Source: an uncultured Collinsella sp. | GTDB taxonomy: Bacteria; Actinomycetota; Coriobacteriia; Coriobacteriales; Coriobacteriaceae | Reading direction: 5' to 3' | Length of the DNA stretch: 64,000 bases | Assembly: GCA_934668875.1 (NCBI GenBank) | Contig: CAKUON010000007.1 | Coordinates: 1 to 64,000, forward strand | Part shown: one piece after another, positions 8,398 to 17,419 of the stretch | Layout: the number at the start of each line of letters is the position of its first letter | Position numbering within the stretch: the first letter of the stretch is position 1 | Notes under the pieces: generated by a model | The model's database searches: none | What the model saw: the letters and a program-made list of their open reading frames with translations, nothing else | What the model was told of the DNA's origin: nothing | Made by a program: the position numbers and the translations under genes

Positions 8398-9192
8398 CTA
8401 GCAGAGGCTCTTCAGCACGCGGCGGAGCTCCTGCTGGACGGCGTGGTCGCGGTTACGGCCCACCACGCGATCGGCCACCGCCTTGAGCGCGGGGCGTGCA
8501 TTTTCCATCGCGCAACCCGTGCCGACAAAGCGAATGATCTCGTAGTCGTTCATCGAGTCGCCAAACGCCATGACCTCGTCGCGTCCAATGCCGTAATGCT
8601 CCGCGAGCTGTGCGATGCCCGAGGCCTTCGACACGCCGGGCTGCATGGCATCGATCCACGCGTTGCCCGAAGGCGCAAAAGTGAAGAGCTGACCAAGTTC
8701 GCGCTGTAGCACGTAGGCGCTGTCCATAACGACACCGTCATCGCAAAAGATACTCGCCTTGATGATATTTACGCTGGGATCGGGCAGCTCCCAAATACGT
8801 TCGGCATTGGGAAGGTCCTTATCGACCTCACGCACGAACTTGCTCTCGTCATCGAGCAAGAAGGACTTGGTTCGGTCAAAAAGCGCAAGATGTAGATTGG
8901 GAAACGTCCTGACGGCCTGGGCGAGCTTTCGAATCGCCAGGTGCGAATACACCTCACGGTCTACCATCTTGCCGTCGGCGTAAACTTGGGCGCCATTGGC
9001 TGCGACAAAGTCCATCTTGTCGCAAACGGGCGCAAAAAACTCGCACAGTCGATCATAGCGACGACCTGACAATGCGGCAAAATGCACGCCATGCTCGCGT
9101 AGCGCCAGAATCAGTTCGTAGGTCTCGGGAGGCACCTGGCCGTTTTCGTCAAGCAGTGTGCCGTCCATATCGGATGCAATCAGTTTAAACAT
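8398..9192 (-). CDS. Cof-type HAD-IIB phosphatase
   Basis: Probable phosphatase (264 aa) of the same subfamily as its convergent neighbour but clearly diverged. Visible motifs are the nucleophile DMDGTLLDENG at residues 8-18, LSGRRYDRL (motif II), KASGIAQL (motif III Lys) and FGDSMNDYEII (motif IV). Its start is set by AAGGGAG seven bases upstream, but that ribosome-binding site lies in a long hairpin (9198-9259), implying translational control. The substrate is unknown. Confidence 0.9.
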   Translation of the reverse strand: MFKLIASDMDGTLLDENGQVPPETYELILALREHGVHFAALSGRRYDRLCEFFAPVCDKMDFVAANGAQVYADGKMVDREVYSHLAIRKLAQAVRTFPNLHLALFDRTKSFLLDDESKFVREVDKDLPNAERIWELPDPSVNIIKASIFCDDGVVMDSAYVLQRELGQLFTFAPSGNAWIDAMQPGVSKASGIAQLAEHYGIGRDEVMAFGDSMNDYEIIRFVGTGCAMENARPALKAVADRVVGRNRDHAVQQELRRVLKSLC

Positions 9193-9197
9193 AGAAA

Positions 9198-9259
9198 AGC
9201 TCCCTTCGGGCTTGTTGGAATCGAACGCGTATCCGATTCCAACGTACCCAAAGGGAGCT
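9198..9259 (-). promoter_or_regulatory. Leader hairpin that sequesters the HAD gene's ribosome-binding site
   Basis: In the transcript of the minus-strand HAD gene, AGCTCCCTT (9251-9259) pairs exactly with AAGGGAGCT (9198-9206), which contains the Shine-Dalgarno. CCC/GGG extends the stem, and an inner 10-bp arm pair GTTGGAATCG/CGATTCCAAC (9214-9223, 9234-9243) closes a 10-nt loop. No U-tract follows, so this looks like a translational control element or a repeat that landed there. Confidence 0.6.
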
Positions 9260-9398
9260 CAAATAAGACCCCGCAGTCATAAACGTTACATGGACCTAGC
9301 AAATAGCGCACGCGCGCCAGAGGTCCCACGGTCGTGGCGTCAGGCGACACGCCAAAGAGTGTCGCAGGTGGCTAGTCGTTTAAGAACATCCCCGTTGA

Positions 9399-11219
9399 CT
9401 AGTCGGCGTAGGTGAAGGTAGTGACGTCGAACATGCCCTCGGGGCGGATGCGGAGCGTCGGGATCACCGGCAGGGGCAGGAAGATGATGCCCATGATGGG
9501 GTCGAGTGGTGGCTCAATACCCATCGTGCGCGCCTTGGCCATAAAGTCGTCGTGCTGCGCCGCGACGTCTTCGGCAGTGCCTTCGCTCATCAGGCCGCCG
9601 AGCGCCAGCGGAATACGAGCCACGACCTCGCCGTTGCGCACCAGCACGTGACCGCCCTGGCCCACGGCCTCGACAGCAGCCATCATATCGGCGGCGTTGT
9701 CGCCCACCACGCACACGTTGTGCGAGTCGTGGCCGATTGTGGAGGCAATGGCGCCACCGGTGATGGTAAAGCCACGCACCCAGCCGCGACCGATATGCTT
9801 GCCGACCAGGCCCAGGCCAGCGGGGCCATCGCCGTCGGCGCCCTCGGCCTGCAGCGACACGCCGCGGCCATGGCGCTCAATCAGCATAATGCGACGCAGG
9901 CCCTCGGCGCTCTCGGGGCGAGCCATACCCGTGATGGCCTTACCCGGCACCACGTCAATCACGGCCTCGCCCGGCTTAAAGGCATAGTCGAATACGTCGG
10001 GCGAAAGCTTCGGCAGCTTAACGGAGGCGCGCAGCTCATCGGCAAGGGCCGTAACCTCGGCCATCTCGGGTGCAATCTCGCCCACAAAGGTGCCGTCCTG
10101 CGCCACCAGAGCACCGGCGGCATATACGCGATGCGGAGCCGTGGCAAACGTCAGGTCATTGAGCACCAGCAGGTCGGCACGTTTGCCCGGGGCAATCGCA
10201 CCGCGTAGTTCGTGCGGGTCGCGGCAGCCGTGATCTAGCCCAAACGCCTCAGCCGTGGAAAGGGACGCCATAGAGATGGCGACCACCGGGTCGACGCCGG
10301 CCTCGATGGCCACGCGGCAGGCGTTGTCGATCATGCCGGTCGAAAGCGCGTCGGAGGGAGCGCGGTCGTCGGTCGCAAAGCAGCAGCGGCGGGCGCGGGC
10401 GGGGTTTTCCAGCAGCATCGGAGACAGGTTGGCCAGGTCATGGCTGCACGTGCCCTCACGCAGCATCACATACATGCCGCGGGACAGTTTATCGAGCGCC
10501 TCCTCGGGAATCGTCGACTCGTGGTCGGCGATAATGCCCGCTGCGGCATAGGCGTTGAGGTCCTTGCCGGCAACGAGCGGCGCGTGGCCGTCAACCTGCT
10601 TGGACGGCGTCTGGTTGGCAGCATCGATGCGAGCACAGGTCTCGGGGTCGGCCATAAAGACGCCCGGCAGGTTCATCATTTCGCCCAGACCAAAGACATC
10701 GCCTGGATGCTCGGCAAAAAACGCCTGCATATCGGCGGCGGTAATGACGGCACCGGCCTGCTCATCGGGCAGCGCGGGCACGCACGAAGGCATCATGTAC
10801 TTGATGGAGATGGGTGCGCGGCGGCCGTCCTCGATCATAAAGCGCAAGCCGTCGAGACCGGCAACATTGGCAATCTCGTGGCTGTCGGCAATGGCGGTGG
10901 TAGTACCGCGCGTCGCGGCCATGCGAGCATACTCGGCGGGACGGATGTTCGAAGACTCGATATGCAAATGCCCGTCAATAAAACCGGGAGCGAGATAGCG
11001 ACCCTGGCAGTCGATGACCTCAGTTGCCTCGTAGGTGCCAGCGGCATCGTCGCGACCATCGTAGAGCACGCCGACGATCACACCGTCCTTGACGGCAACG
11101 CTACCGGACGCCACACGCTGGCCATACACGTCGATGATCTGCGCATTGGTAAACAGCGTGTCGACGGGCACGCGGCCCTCGGCAGCGTCGATCACAGTCC
11201 TCATGACCTCAACGGACAT
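9399..11219 (-). CDS. ade: Adenine deaminase
   Basis: Hydrolyses adenine to hypoxanthine and ammonia (606 aa, the usual length of bacterial Ade). The amidohydrolase metal motif is GFIDGHLHIESS, followed by the Ade-typical TRGTTTAIADSHEIANVAG, an HAPLVAGKDLNAY histidine segment and CFATDDRAP with the catalytic Asp. The C-terminal domain with HDSHNVCVVGDN is also characteristic. It starts after AAAGGAG. No cotranscribed partner is visible, but hypoxanthine is a substrate class for the XdhD-type enzyme encoded at 44780. Confidence 0.95.
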   Translation of the reverse strand: MSVEVMRTVIDAAEGRVPVDTLFTNAQIIDVYGQRVASGSVAVKDGVIVGVLYDGRDDAAGTYEATEVIDCQGRYLAPGFIDGHLHIESSNIRPAEYARMAATRGTTTAIADSHEIANVAGLDGLRFMIEDGRRAPISIKYMMPSCVPALPDEQAGAVITAADMQAFFAEHPGDVFGLGEMMNLPGVFMADPETCARIDAANQTPSKQVDGHAPLVAGKDLNAYAAAGIIADHESTIPEEALDKLSRGMYVMLREGTCSHDLANLSPMLLENPARARRCCFATDDRAPSDALSTGMIDNACRVAIEAGVDPVVAISMASLSTAEAFGLDHGCRDPHELRGAIAPGKRADLLVLNDLTFATAPHRVYAAGALVAQDGTFVGEIAPEMAEVTALADELRASVKLPKLSPDVFDYAFKPGEAVIDVVPGKAITGMARPESAEGLRRIMLIERHGRGVSLQAEGADGDGPAGLGLVGKHIGRGWVRGFTITGGAIASTIGHDSHNVCVVGDNAADMMAAVEAVGQGGHVLVRNGEVVARIPLALGGLMSEGTAEDVAAQHDDFMAKARTMGIEPPLDPIMGIIFLPLPVIPTLRIRPEGMFDVTTFTYAD

Positions 11220-11459
11220 ACATACTCCTTTAACCGTAGAAAAAGCTACGGAGCGGACAGACCTTCACCGCAGCAAACCAATAGCCATTGTATGCCCAAA
11301 AGAAGGCCCCGCTAACACCCCTTCCGCTTAACGGCGCCGCCAACTTGGTGCAAAGTAACCTGACCCCATTGCACCAAACCATTGACAAGGAATGTCCCCA
11401 GGTGCCGGCACAAAAGGAACGTCCCCAAGTGCCCAAGACAACGCCGCAGGTGGAGGACG
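11220..11459. repeat. ade upstream region with REP-like elements
   Basis: Next to ade is a small hairpin CCGTAG..CTACGG. Further upstream, TTGGTGCAA (11345-11353) and TTGCACCAA (11369-11377) form a 9-bp inverted repeat around AGTAACCTGACCCC. The boxes AAGGAATGTCCCC (11387) and AAAGGAACGTCCCC (11413) follow. These resemble the GTCCCC-type boxes at 8.3 and 61.6 kb. No purine-riboswitch core was recognised. Confidence 0.55.
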
Positions 11460-11575
11460 GACAGCGAGCGGGCTCCAGAGCGAACAAATTGGCATGAAAA
11501 GAGGACGGCATAGACCTTCTGGTCATGCCGCCCTCTTTGAATGACAAGTTGTCGCTCTGGAGCCCGCGCAGCGTC
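11460..11575. repeat. 116-bp near-palindrome
   Basis: Two arms of about 55 bp meet at a TTCT loop (11517-11520). Exact blocks include GCGGGCTCCAGAGCGA with its complement at the outer end. The inner part pairs AAAGAGGaCGGCATaGACC with GGTCATGCCGCCCTCTTT. It lies between tyrS and ade. The inner hairpin could terminate minus-strand transcription, but the full length exceeds any ordinary terminator. Confidence 0.7.
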
Positions 11576-11580
11576 GAGTC

Positions 11581-11608
11581 GTTACGCGGTTTGGTAAAAC
11601 CGCGTAAC
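11581..11608 (-). terminator. Hairpin at the tyrS stop
   Basis: GTTACGCGGTTT and its complement form a 12-bp stem with a 4-base loop that begins on the tyrS stop codon. No U-run follows, so termination here is uncertain; the next hairpin downstream (within 11460-11575) may complete it. Confidence 0.45.
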
Positions 11609-12819
11609 TAAATCAACTTGAAACCCTTGCGCTTGCCCACGGAGAGGGTGTCACCCAGCTTGAGGGCGCTCGGATCGATGTTGTAGCTCTTGGGAGCCAC
11701 AGCCTTGCCGTTGATCTTGACGCCGCCGCCGTCGATGTCGCGGCGGGCCTGACCGGCGCTGGCCGAAAGACCCAAGTCCTTGAGCAGGCCGGCGAGGTAG
11801 ATCTGGCCCTCGTCGTTAACAGTCAGCTCAACGTGCTTCTCGGGGAAGTCGGCGAGCTGGCCCTCCTTGAACACACGGTCGAACTCGGCCTGGGCCTCGT
11901 CGCCGGCGCCGGCGCCGTGGTAGGTATCGCACAGGTCGCGGCCCAGAGCGCGCTTGAGCTCGTAGGGGTCGGCAGAACCGTCGGCCAGGGCGGCGTCGAT
12001 CTTGTCGACCTCGGCCGGGGCGAGCGAGCTGGCCAGACGATAGTACTTGCCGATCATCTCGTCGGGGATGGACATGGTCTTGCCGAACATATCCTTGGGA
12101 GCGTCGGTCAGGCCGATGTAGTTGCCATAGGACTTGGACATCTTGCGCACGCCGTCGGTGCCCTCGAGCAGCGGCATGGTGAGCGCAATCTGCGGCTCCA
12201 TGCCCATCTTCTCCATGAGCTCGCGGCCGGCGAGCAGGTTGAAGAGCTGGTCGGTGCCGCCCATCTCCACGTCAGCCTTAATCATGACCGAATCGTATGC
12301 CTGCATCACGGGATACAGGAACTCGTGCAGGGCGATCGGCGTCTGGGACTGGTAGCGCTTGGTAAAGTCGTCGCGCTCGAGAATACGAGCGACGGTGAAC
12401 TTGGAGCACACCTGCAGCAGACCGGCCAGATCCATCGACAAGATCCAGTCACCGTTGTGCACGATGGTGGTCTTCTCGGGATCCAGGATCTTCATGGCCT
12501 GGCTCACGTAGGTCTCGGCATTGGCCTCGATCTGCTCCTGCGAAAGCTGCGGGCGGGTGGAATTCTTGCCCGAGGGGTCGCCGATCAGCGCGGTGCCGTT
12601 GCCGATGATGAGGGTGACGTTGTGGCCCAGGTCCTGGAACTGACGCATCTTGCGCAGCGGCACGGCATGGCCCAGGTGCAGGTCGGGGCTGGTGGGGTCG
12701 ACGCCGAGCTTGATGTTGAGGGGCTCGCCCTTCTCAAGCTTCTTGCGAAGGTCGGCCTCGGGAACGATCTGCGCGGCGCCCGAGGTGATGATACGCATTT
12801 GCTCGTCAACAGACAGCAT
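11608..12819 (-). CDS. tyrS: Tyrosine-tRNA ligase
   Basis: Charges tRNA-Tyr (403 aa). Class I synthetase motifs are present: DLHLGHAVPL (HIGH-type) near residue 45 and KMSKSYGNYIG near residue 225. A C-terminal S4 RNA-binding domain is indicated by LSASAGQARRDIDGGGVKINGK. The variant resembles the TyrRS form with an HLGH signature that is common in Actinomycetota. It starts after AAAGGAGG. A small hairpin sits directly before the ribosome-binding site (12841-12867). No tRNA gene is adjacent. Confidence 0.95.
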   Translation of the reverse strand: MLSVDEQMRIITSGAAQIVPEADLRKKLEKGEPLNIKLGVDPTSPDLHLGHAVPLRKMRQFQDLGHNVTLIIGNGTALIGDPSGKNSTRPQLSQEQIEANAETYVSQAMKILDPEKTTIVHNGDWILSMDLAGLLQVCSKFTVARILERDDFTKRYQSQTPIALHEFLYPVMQAYDSVMIKADVEMGGTDQLFNLLAGRELMEKMGMEPQIALTMPLLEGTDGVRKMSKSYGNYIGLTDAPKDMFGKTMSIPDEMIGKYYRLASSLAPAEVDKIDAALADGSADPYELKRALGRDLCDTYHGAGAGDEAQAEFDRVFKEGQLADFPEKHVELTVNDEGQIYLAGLLKDLGLSASAGQARRDIDGGGVKINGKAVAPKSYNIDPSALKLGDTLSVGKRKGFKLI

Positions 12820-12840
12820 TGGGTATCCTCCTTTTGCTAT

Positions 12841-12867
12841 AGCACCCTCGCCGAAAACGGCGGTGCT
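12841..12867 (-). promoter_or_regulatory. Hairpin in the tyrS 5' leader
   Basis: AGCACC-GCCG-TTTT-CGGC-GA-GGGTGCT forms a compact stem-loop in the tyrS transcript, ending 9 bases before its AAAGGAGG ribosome-binding site. It could terminate the upstream U32 transcript or modulate tyrS; a T-box was not recognised. Confidence 0.35.
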
Positions 12868-12915
12868 GGAAGTCCATAAACTCTCTTATGATAACAAACT
12901 GACGCGACGCAGCAC

Positions 12916-14874
12916 CTACGACAGGAAAATCCTCGTCCTGCCGCACGCGTCGATAACGACCGGCAAACGCGTGCCGTCACGTTCGACCAAAAAGCGCGCC
13001 TGCTGACGGCGCGAGCAGTCACGGCAACGAACCTGCCCCGTTGTATCCGTGGCGCAGGCGCCCTCGGCAGTCAGCAAGCAGTGCTCGCACACCATGAGCT
13101 CGGGACGGTCGGCATCGACAGGCCCCAAGACACCGGAACAAGCGGCAAGCCCGGCAACACGCTCCGCATCATTGCCGAGCAACTCGGCCGGCAAGTACAC
13201 CCGCCCCGCCCCGAGTCCGCGCAGCCAGGTAAGCGTGACCCGATTCGCGCAGAACACCGGCGCCGCCACGTCAAACGTCACGCCCAGCTTGCAAGCGATC
13301 ACTACCTGACCCAGGTTGCGGCAGACGACGCGCACGGCACGCTGCATCAGTGAGCGGGTCCGGTCAGCGTCACCCGTGCGGCACACCTCGTCAAGCACCA
13401 CAACAGTGTCGGACAAATCGAGTTCTCCGCGCGGGTCGGCATCCATCAGCTGCCAGGCAAAAACCATGCGAGCGGGAACCGCGCGCTCCACCAACTCCGT
13501 CGACGCACCGCCATCCACCGCAACGTCCTCAAAGGGCAGCACCTCAACGGCGCGCGCAACGGGCGCAATCGCATCCGCCTCGGCCCGCATGCGCTCCAAC
13601 ACCGCCGCTGTCTGATCCAACACGCCGGCGCTGCGAATCAGGTATACCTCGCAGCCCGTGTCCACCTTACGCTTGCAATGCACGACGACGCGCTTCCCCG
13701 CTGCGGCATCCACCGGGCAGGGCACCTGCGGCCAGCGCTTGGGCACATCGGGACGCGCGTCGACGCCCGGATAGAACCGAATCTCGAGCGTGTCACCCGC
13801 CGCCACGGCGGCATCGAGTTCAACGGTCACCTCTTCGTGGCCCACAGCGACCAAGCGCCCCACGCGCACGCCCTGGTTAATTGCACGCTCAAAGCTCATC
13901 AGCTCGGCACCCGAACGCCCCCGCAGATACGCGTCGGTAAACCCACGGTTAAACGACCTTCCCAGCTCGCGCTCAAGCTCTTCCACGGCACCGGGGTCCC
14001 ACGCGCCGTCGCGCAGCATATCGAGCGCCCGGCGCCAAACCCGCACCACGTTGAATACGTAATCGGGGTTCTTCATGCGCCCCTCGATCTTGAGCGACGC
14101 CACGCCGGCATCTACAAGCTCGGGCAGATGCGCAATACCCAGATAGTCGCGCGGACACAGCAGGCGATCCCCCTCGACGGCGACAACGCTCTGCCCCGCC
14201 TCGTCCACCAGGTCGTACGCCAGACGGCACGGCTGCGTGCAGTCGCCGCGCATCGCCGAGCGCCCACGCCGCAGGGCCGAGAACCCGCACGCCCCCGAAT
14301 AGCCGATGCAAATCGCACCGTGGCAGAATACCTCGATGGGCACGCCCGTGGCACATAGCGCCGCAATCTCGTCGACCGCCAGCTCGCGTGCCGTCGTCAC
14401 GCGCTCGACCCCCAGCTCATCGGCGGCAAGCCGCACGGCGCCTTCGCTATGAACGCCCGCCTGCGTGGACAGGTGAATCTCGACCCCGGGAATCGCCGTG
14501 CGCAGTACACAAGCCAGCCCGGCATCGGCGACAATCAGAGCATCGGCGCCCAGCTCCAGTGCATGAGCTCCCAACGCCACCGCGTCGGACAACTCATCGT
14601 CAAACACGAACACGTTGAGCGTCACGTACACACGCACGCCATGGGCATGCGCCACAGCACAGCCGCGCGCAAACTCGTCATCCGTAAAGCCGTGGGCGCT
14701 CACACGGGCGTTAAAGCCGCCCAACCCCGCATAGATGGCATCGGCACCCGCGGCGATGGCCGCAAGCATCTGGTCGAGCCCGCCCGCCGGCGCCAGCAGC
14801 TCGGGCAGCGCCGCACTGACAACATCCAATCCAGTCTTGTATTGTCCGTTCGGCCCCATCGCCCGAATCGTCAT
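12916..14874 (-). CDS. U32 family peptidase-like protein
   Basis: Protein of about 652 aa with the U32 N-terminal barrel: LPELLAPAGGLDQMLAAIAAGADAIY, then the U32 signature region EVFCHGAICIGYSGACGFS and the cysteines of GDCTQPCRL. The C-terminus has two Cys pairs (CEHCLLT, CRDCSRR) that may bind metal. E. coli relatives (RlhA, TrhP) act in rRNA/tRNA hydroxylation rather than proteolysis, so an RNA-modification role is plausible. The start at 14874 follows AAGGAG with 7-nt spacing; an ATG nine codons upstream overlaps that site. A longer paralogue is at 55951. Confidence 0.88.
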   Translation of the reverse strand: MTIRAMGPNGQYKTGLDVVSAALPELLAPAGGLDQMLAAIAAGADAIYAGLGGFNARVSAHGFTDDEFARGCAVAHAHGVRVYVTLNVFVFDDELSDAVALGAHALELGADALIVADAGLACVLRTAIPGVEIHLSTQAGVHSEGAVRLAADELGVERVTTARELAVDEIAALCATGVPIEVFCHGAICIGYSGACGFSALRRGRSAMRGDCTQPCRLAYDLVDEAGQSVVAVEGDRLLCPRDYLGIAHLPELVDAGVASLKIEGRMKNPDYVFNVVRVWRRALDMLRDGAWDPGAVEELERELGRSFNRGFTDAYLRGRSGAELMSFERAINQGVRVGRLVAVGHEEVTVELDAAVAAGDTLEIRFYPGVDARPDVPKRWPQVPCPVDAAAGKRVVVHCKRKVDTGCEVYLIRSAGVLDQTAAVLERMRAEADAIAPVARAVEVLPFEDVAVDGGASTELVERAVPARMVFAWQLMDADPRGELDLSDTVVVLDEVCRTGDADRTRSLMQRAVRVVCRNLGQVVIACKLGVTFDVAAPVFCANRVTLTWLRGLGAGRVYLPAELLGNDAERVAGLAACSGVLGPVDADRPELMVCEHCLLTAEGACATDTTGQVRCRDCSRRQQARFLVERDGTRLPVVIDACGRTRIFLS

Positions 14875-15036
14875 CGACAAACTCCTTACCAAGGTATGCA
14901 TTCACTCTGAAAAATGCCGTCTTCCAGCATACACGAGGCCTCACGCGCCCCGTTTGGTTTATCGTGTAATAACTTATGTCCATCCTGCCCCGACGGCACA
15001 TCCACCGTCCGGCACGACATACCTGGAGGTCAATAT

Positions 15037-17235
15037 ATGGGTCCTCGCCAACGACAGGGACACAGCCGTTCAAAGACGCACGCCCTGCCCATAATCCTGC
15101 TCTCGTTTTTGGGCTTTCTGCTGATTGCGGGCGTGGCGTTTGGCATCGGCATGGTCGGCAACGTCAACCGCTGGCTGTCCGATCTGCCCGACTACACCGA
15201 CGCCAACGCGTATCTGGTGAGCGAGCCCACCGAGATCGTTGACTGCAACGGCAACAAGATAGCGAGCTTCTACACGCAAAACCGCAAGTCCATCACCAAG
15301 GACGAGGTCTCCCCCTACGTGCTGCAGGGCACCGTTGACGTCGAGGACGAGCGCTTCTACGAGCACGGCGGTATCGACCTGTGGGGTATCGCGCGTGCTG
15401 CGGTGGCAACCCTCGGCGGCGGGCACGAAGGCGCCTCGACTATCACCCAGCAGCTGGTGCGCAACACCATCCTGCAGGAGGAACAGTTCGACTCGACCAT
15501 CGAGCGTAAGGTGCGCGAGGCCTACATCGCCATCAAGATGGAGGACATGTACTCCAAAGACGAGATCCTCATGATGTACCTCAACACCATCTATTACGGC
15601 CACGGCGCCTACGGCATCGAGGCCGCAGCCGAGACCTATCTGTCCAAGAGCGCCGCCGACCTCACCCTGAGCGAGGCCGCGCTGCTCATCGGCCTTCCCA
15701 ACTCGCCTTCGCAGTACGACCCCACGGTCAACCCCGACCTGGCGCTGTCCCGTCGCAACAAGGTTCTCGACAACATGCTGCGCCTGGGCCACATCACGCA
15801 AGAGGAGCACGATGCCGCACAGGCCGAGCCCATCGCCCTCAATGTGACCGAAATCTCGGGCAGCGGCGTCGACGTATACTCGCAGCCCTACTTTGTCTCC
15901 TACGTCAAGCAGCTGCTGGAGCAGGAGTTCTCGACCGACGTGCTCTTTAAGGGCGGCCTGACCGTCAAGACCACCATCGACCCCACGATGCAGCAGGTGG
16001 CAGAGAATGCCGTCCGCGAGCAGCTCGACACGCTCTCGCTTGACGGCCTGGACATGGGCATGGTCGTCGTCGACCCCAAGACCGGCTACATCAAGTGCAT
16101 GGTGGGCGGCTACGACTACAACGCCGACGAGAACCACGTAAACCATGCCACGGCCAAGCGTCCCGTCGGCTCCACCTTTAAGGCCTTTACGCTGGCAACT
16201 GCCATCCAAAACGGCATGAACCCCAACGTTACCCTCAACTGCAACTCGCCGCTCAAGGCCAAGGGCACCACGACCGAGGTCCAAAACTACGCCAACCAGA
16301 GCTATGGCAACATCACGCTTAAGCAGGCGACGGCATACTCCTCCAACACCGGCTACATCCAGGTGGCAGAAGCCGTCGGCAACAGCAAGATCATCTCGCT
16401 CGTCAAAAAGCTCGGCATCGACCCCGCCAAGGACAACATCGAGGACGTTCCCGTCATGACCCTCGGCACCGGCTCGATCTCGCCGCTCGAGATGGCCGCC
16501 GCCTACGCGACGTTTGCCAACGGCGGCTACTATCGCCAGCCGATCGCCATCACCGAGATTGACTCTCGTACCGGTTCGGTGCTGTACCAGCACACCGACA
16601 ATCCCTCACAGGTGCTTACCGAGGGCGAGGCCGCCGCGGTCACCGATGTTCTGTCCGGCGTCATGAAGGGCAGCGGTACGGGTGCTGCCGGCGCCCTGAG
16701 TGTCAACCAGCCCTATGCCGGCAAGACGGGTACCACCGACAACACCACCAACCTGTGGTTCTGCGGCTATACCCCGCAGCTGGCGTGCGCCCTGTGGACC
16801 GGCTATTCCGCGGGCGAGATCCCCATCCAAAAGTACGGCACGGACCTGCTGGGCGACAGCACCAACCTGCCTGTCTTTAAGCGGTTTATGAACACCGTTC
16901 TGACCGGTACCGAGCGCGAGGAGTTTGCGACCGGAACGGCGCCCACCTACAAGAACAACAGCGTCTGGAAGTTCTACGGCACCAACAACACCAAGAAGTC
17001 GGAGAACGACGACAAGGACAAGGACGAAGAGGAAGAGGAAACCACCACAACGACTACCACGACGACCACGACCACCGAGACCACGGGCGGCGACACCACC
17101 GGCGGCACCGGTACGACCGGTGGCTCGACGGGCGGCTCCACTGGTGGTTCGACCGGCGGCGATGGCGGCACGCCTACGCCTACGCCCACGCCCACTCCCG
17201 ACCCCTCGCCCACGCCTGACGATACGGTCGGCTAA
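15037..17235 (+). CDS. Class A penicillin-binding protein (PBP1A-like)
   Basis: Bifunctional peptidoglycan synthase (about 732 aa) with one N-terminal membrane anchor (about residues 20-45). The GT51 transglycosylase shows EDERFYEHGGID, GASTITQQLVRN and YLNTIYYGHGAYGIEAA. The transpeptidase shows STFK (catalytic Ser), the SSN triad and KTGTTDN. The tail from about residue 653 is low-complexity: acidic/Lys, then a Thr run, then GGSTGG repeats, then TP repeats. It is probably a wall-spanning linker. The start follows GGAGG by 7 nt. Confidence 0.95.
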   Translation: MGPRQRQGHSRSKTHALPIILLSFLGFLLIAGVAFGIGMVGNVNRWLSDLPDYTDANAYLVSEPTEIVDCNGNKIASFYTQNRKSITKDEVSPYVLQGTVDVEDERFYEHGGIDLWGIARAAVATLGGGHEGASTITQQLVRNTILQEEQFDSTIERKVREAYIAIKMEDMYSKDEILMMYLNTIYYGHGAYGIEAAAETYLSKSAADLTLSEAALLIGLPNSPSQYDPTVNPDLALSRRNKVLDNMLRLGHITQEEHDAAQAEPIALNVTEISGSGVDVYSQPYFVSYVKQLLEQEFSTDVLFKGGLTVKTTIDPTMQQVAENAVREQLDTLSLDGLDMGMVVVDPKTGYIKCMVGGYDYNADENHVNHATAKRPVGSTFKAFTLATAIQNGMNPNVTLNCNSPLKAKGTTTEVQNYANQSYGNITLKQATAYSSNTGYIQVAEAVGNSKIISLVKKLGIDPAKDNIEDVPVMTLGTGSISPLEMAAAYATFANGGYYRQPIAITEIDSRTGSVLYQHTDNPSQVLTEGEAAAVTDVLSGVMKGSGTGAAGALSVNQPYAGKTGTTDNTTNLWFCGYTPQLACALWTGYSAGEIPIQKYGTDLLGDSTNLPVFKRFMNTVLTGTEREEFATGTAPTYKNNSVWKFYGTNNTKKSENDDKDKDEEEEETTTTTTTTTTTTETTGGDTTGGTGTTGGSTGGSTGGSTGGDGGTPTPTPTPTPDPSPTPDDTVG

Positions 17236-17257
17236 GAAGTACGCGACTAAAGCCAAC

Positions 17258-17296
17258 AAGGCCCCGAGCAGCTTATTGAACTGCTCGGGGCCTTTT
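17258..17296 (+). terminator. Terminator after the PBP gene
   Basis: A 14-bp stem AAGGCCCCGAGCAG/CTGCTCGGGGCCTT with a 9-nt loop and a short T-run, 22 bp after the PBP stop. Confidence 0.9.
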
Positions 17297-17336
17297 AGTT
17301 TGAAGCGACCTGGTGGGCGGTCTTTATACCGGCAAA

Positions 17337-17370
17337 CAAAAAGGGGTACCGACCAACGTCGATACCCCTT
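17337..17370 (-). terminator. Terminator after argR
   Basis: On the minus strand AAGGGGTATCGAC/GTCGGTACCCCTT forms a stem followed by a run of Ts, about 50 bp beyond the argR stop. It faces the PBP terminator. Confidence 0.85.
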
Positions 17371-17419
17371 ACAAGCCACTATGTCAGCGCACACAATGCC
17401 GAGCGCACGACCCGCACGC

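Noticed and set aside
9214..9243. tRNA T-arm-like text (GTTCGATTCC on the minus strand)
   Set aside because: It is one arm of the leader hairpin of the HAD gene; no acceptor stem or anticodon arm surrounds it.
11220..11459. Purine riboswitch upstream of adenine deaminase
   Set aside because: The conserved junction and loop sequences of purine riboswitches were not found; the region instead holds REP-like palindromes.
12820..12915. T-box leader for tyrS
   Set aside because: The leader is under 100 bp and no T-box sequence or specifier-loop layout is visible.
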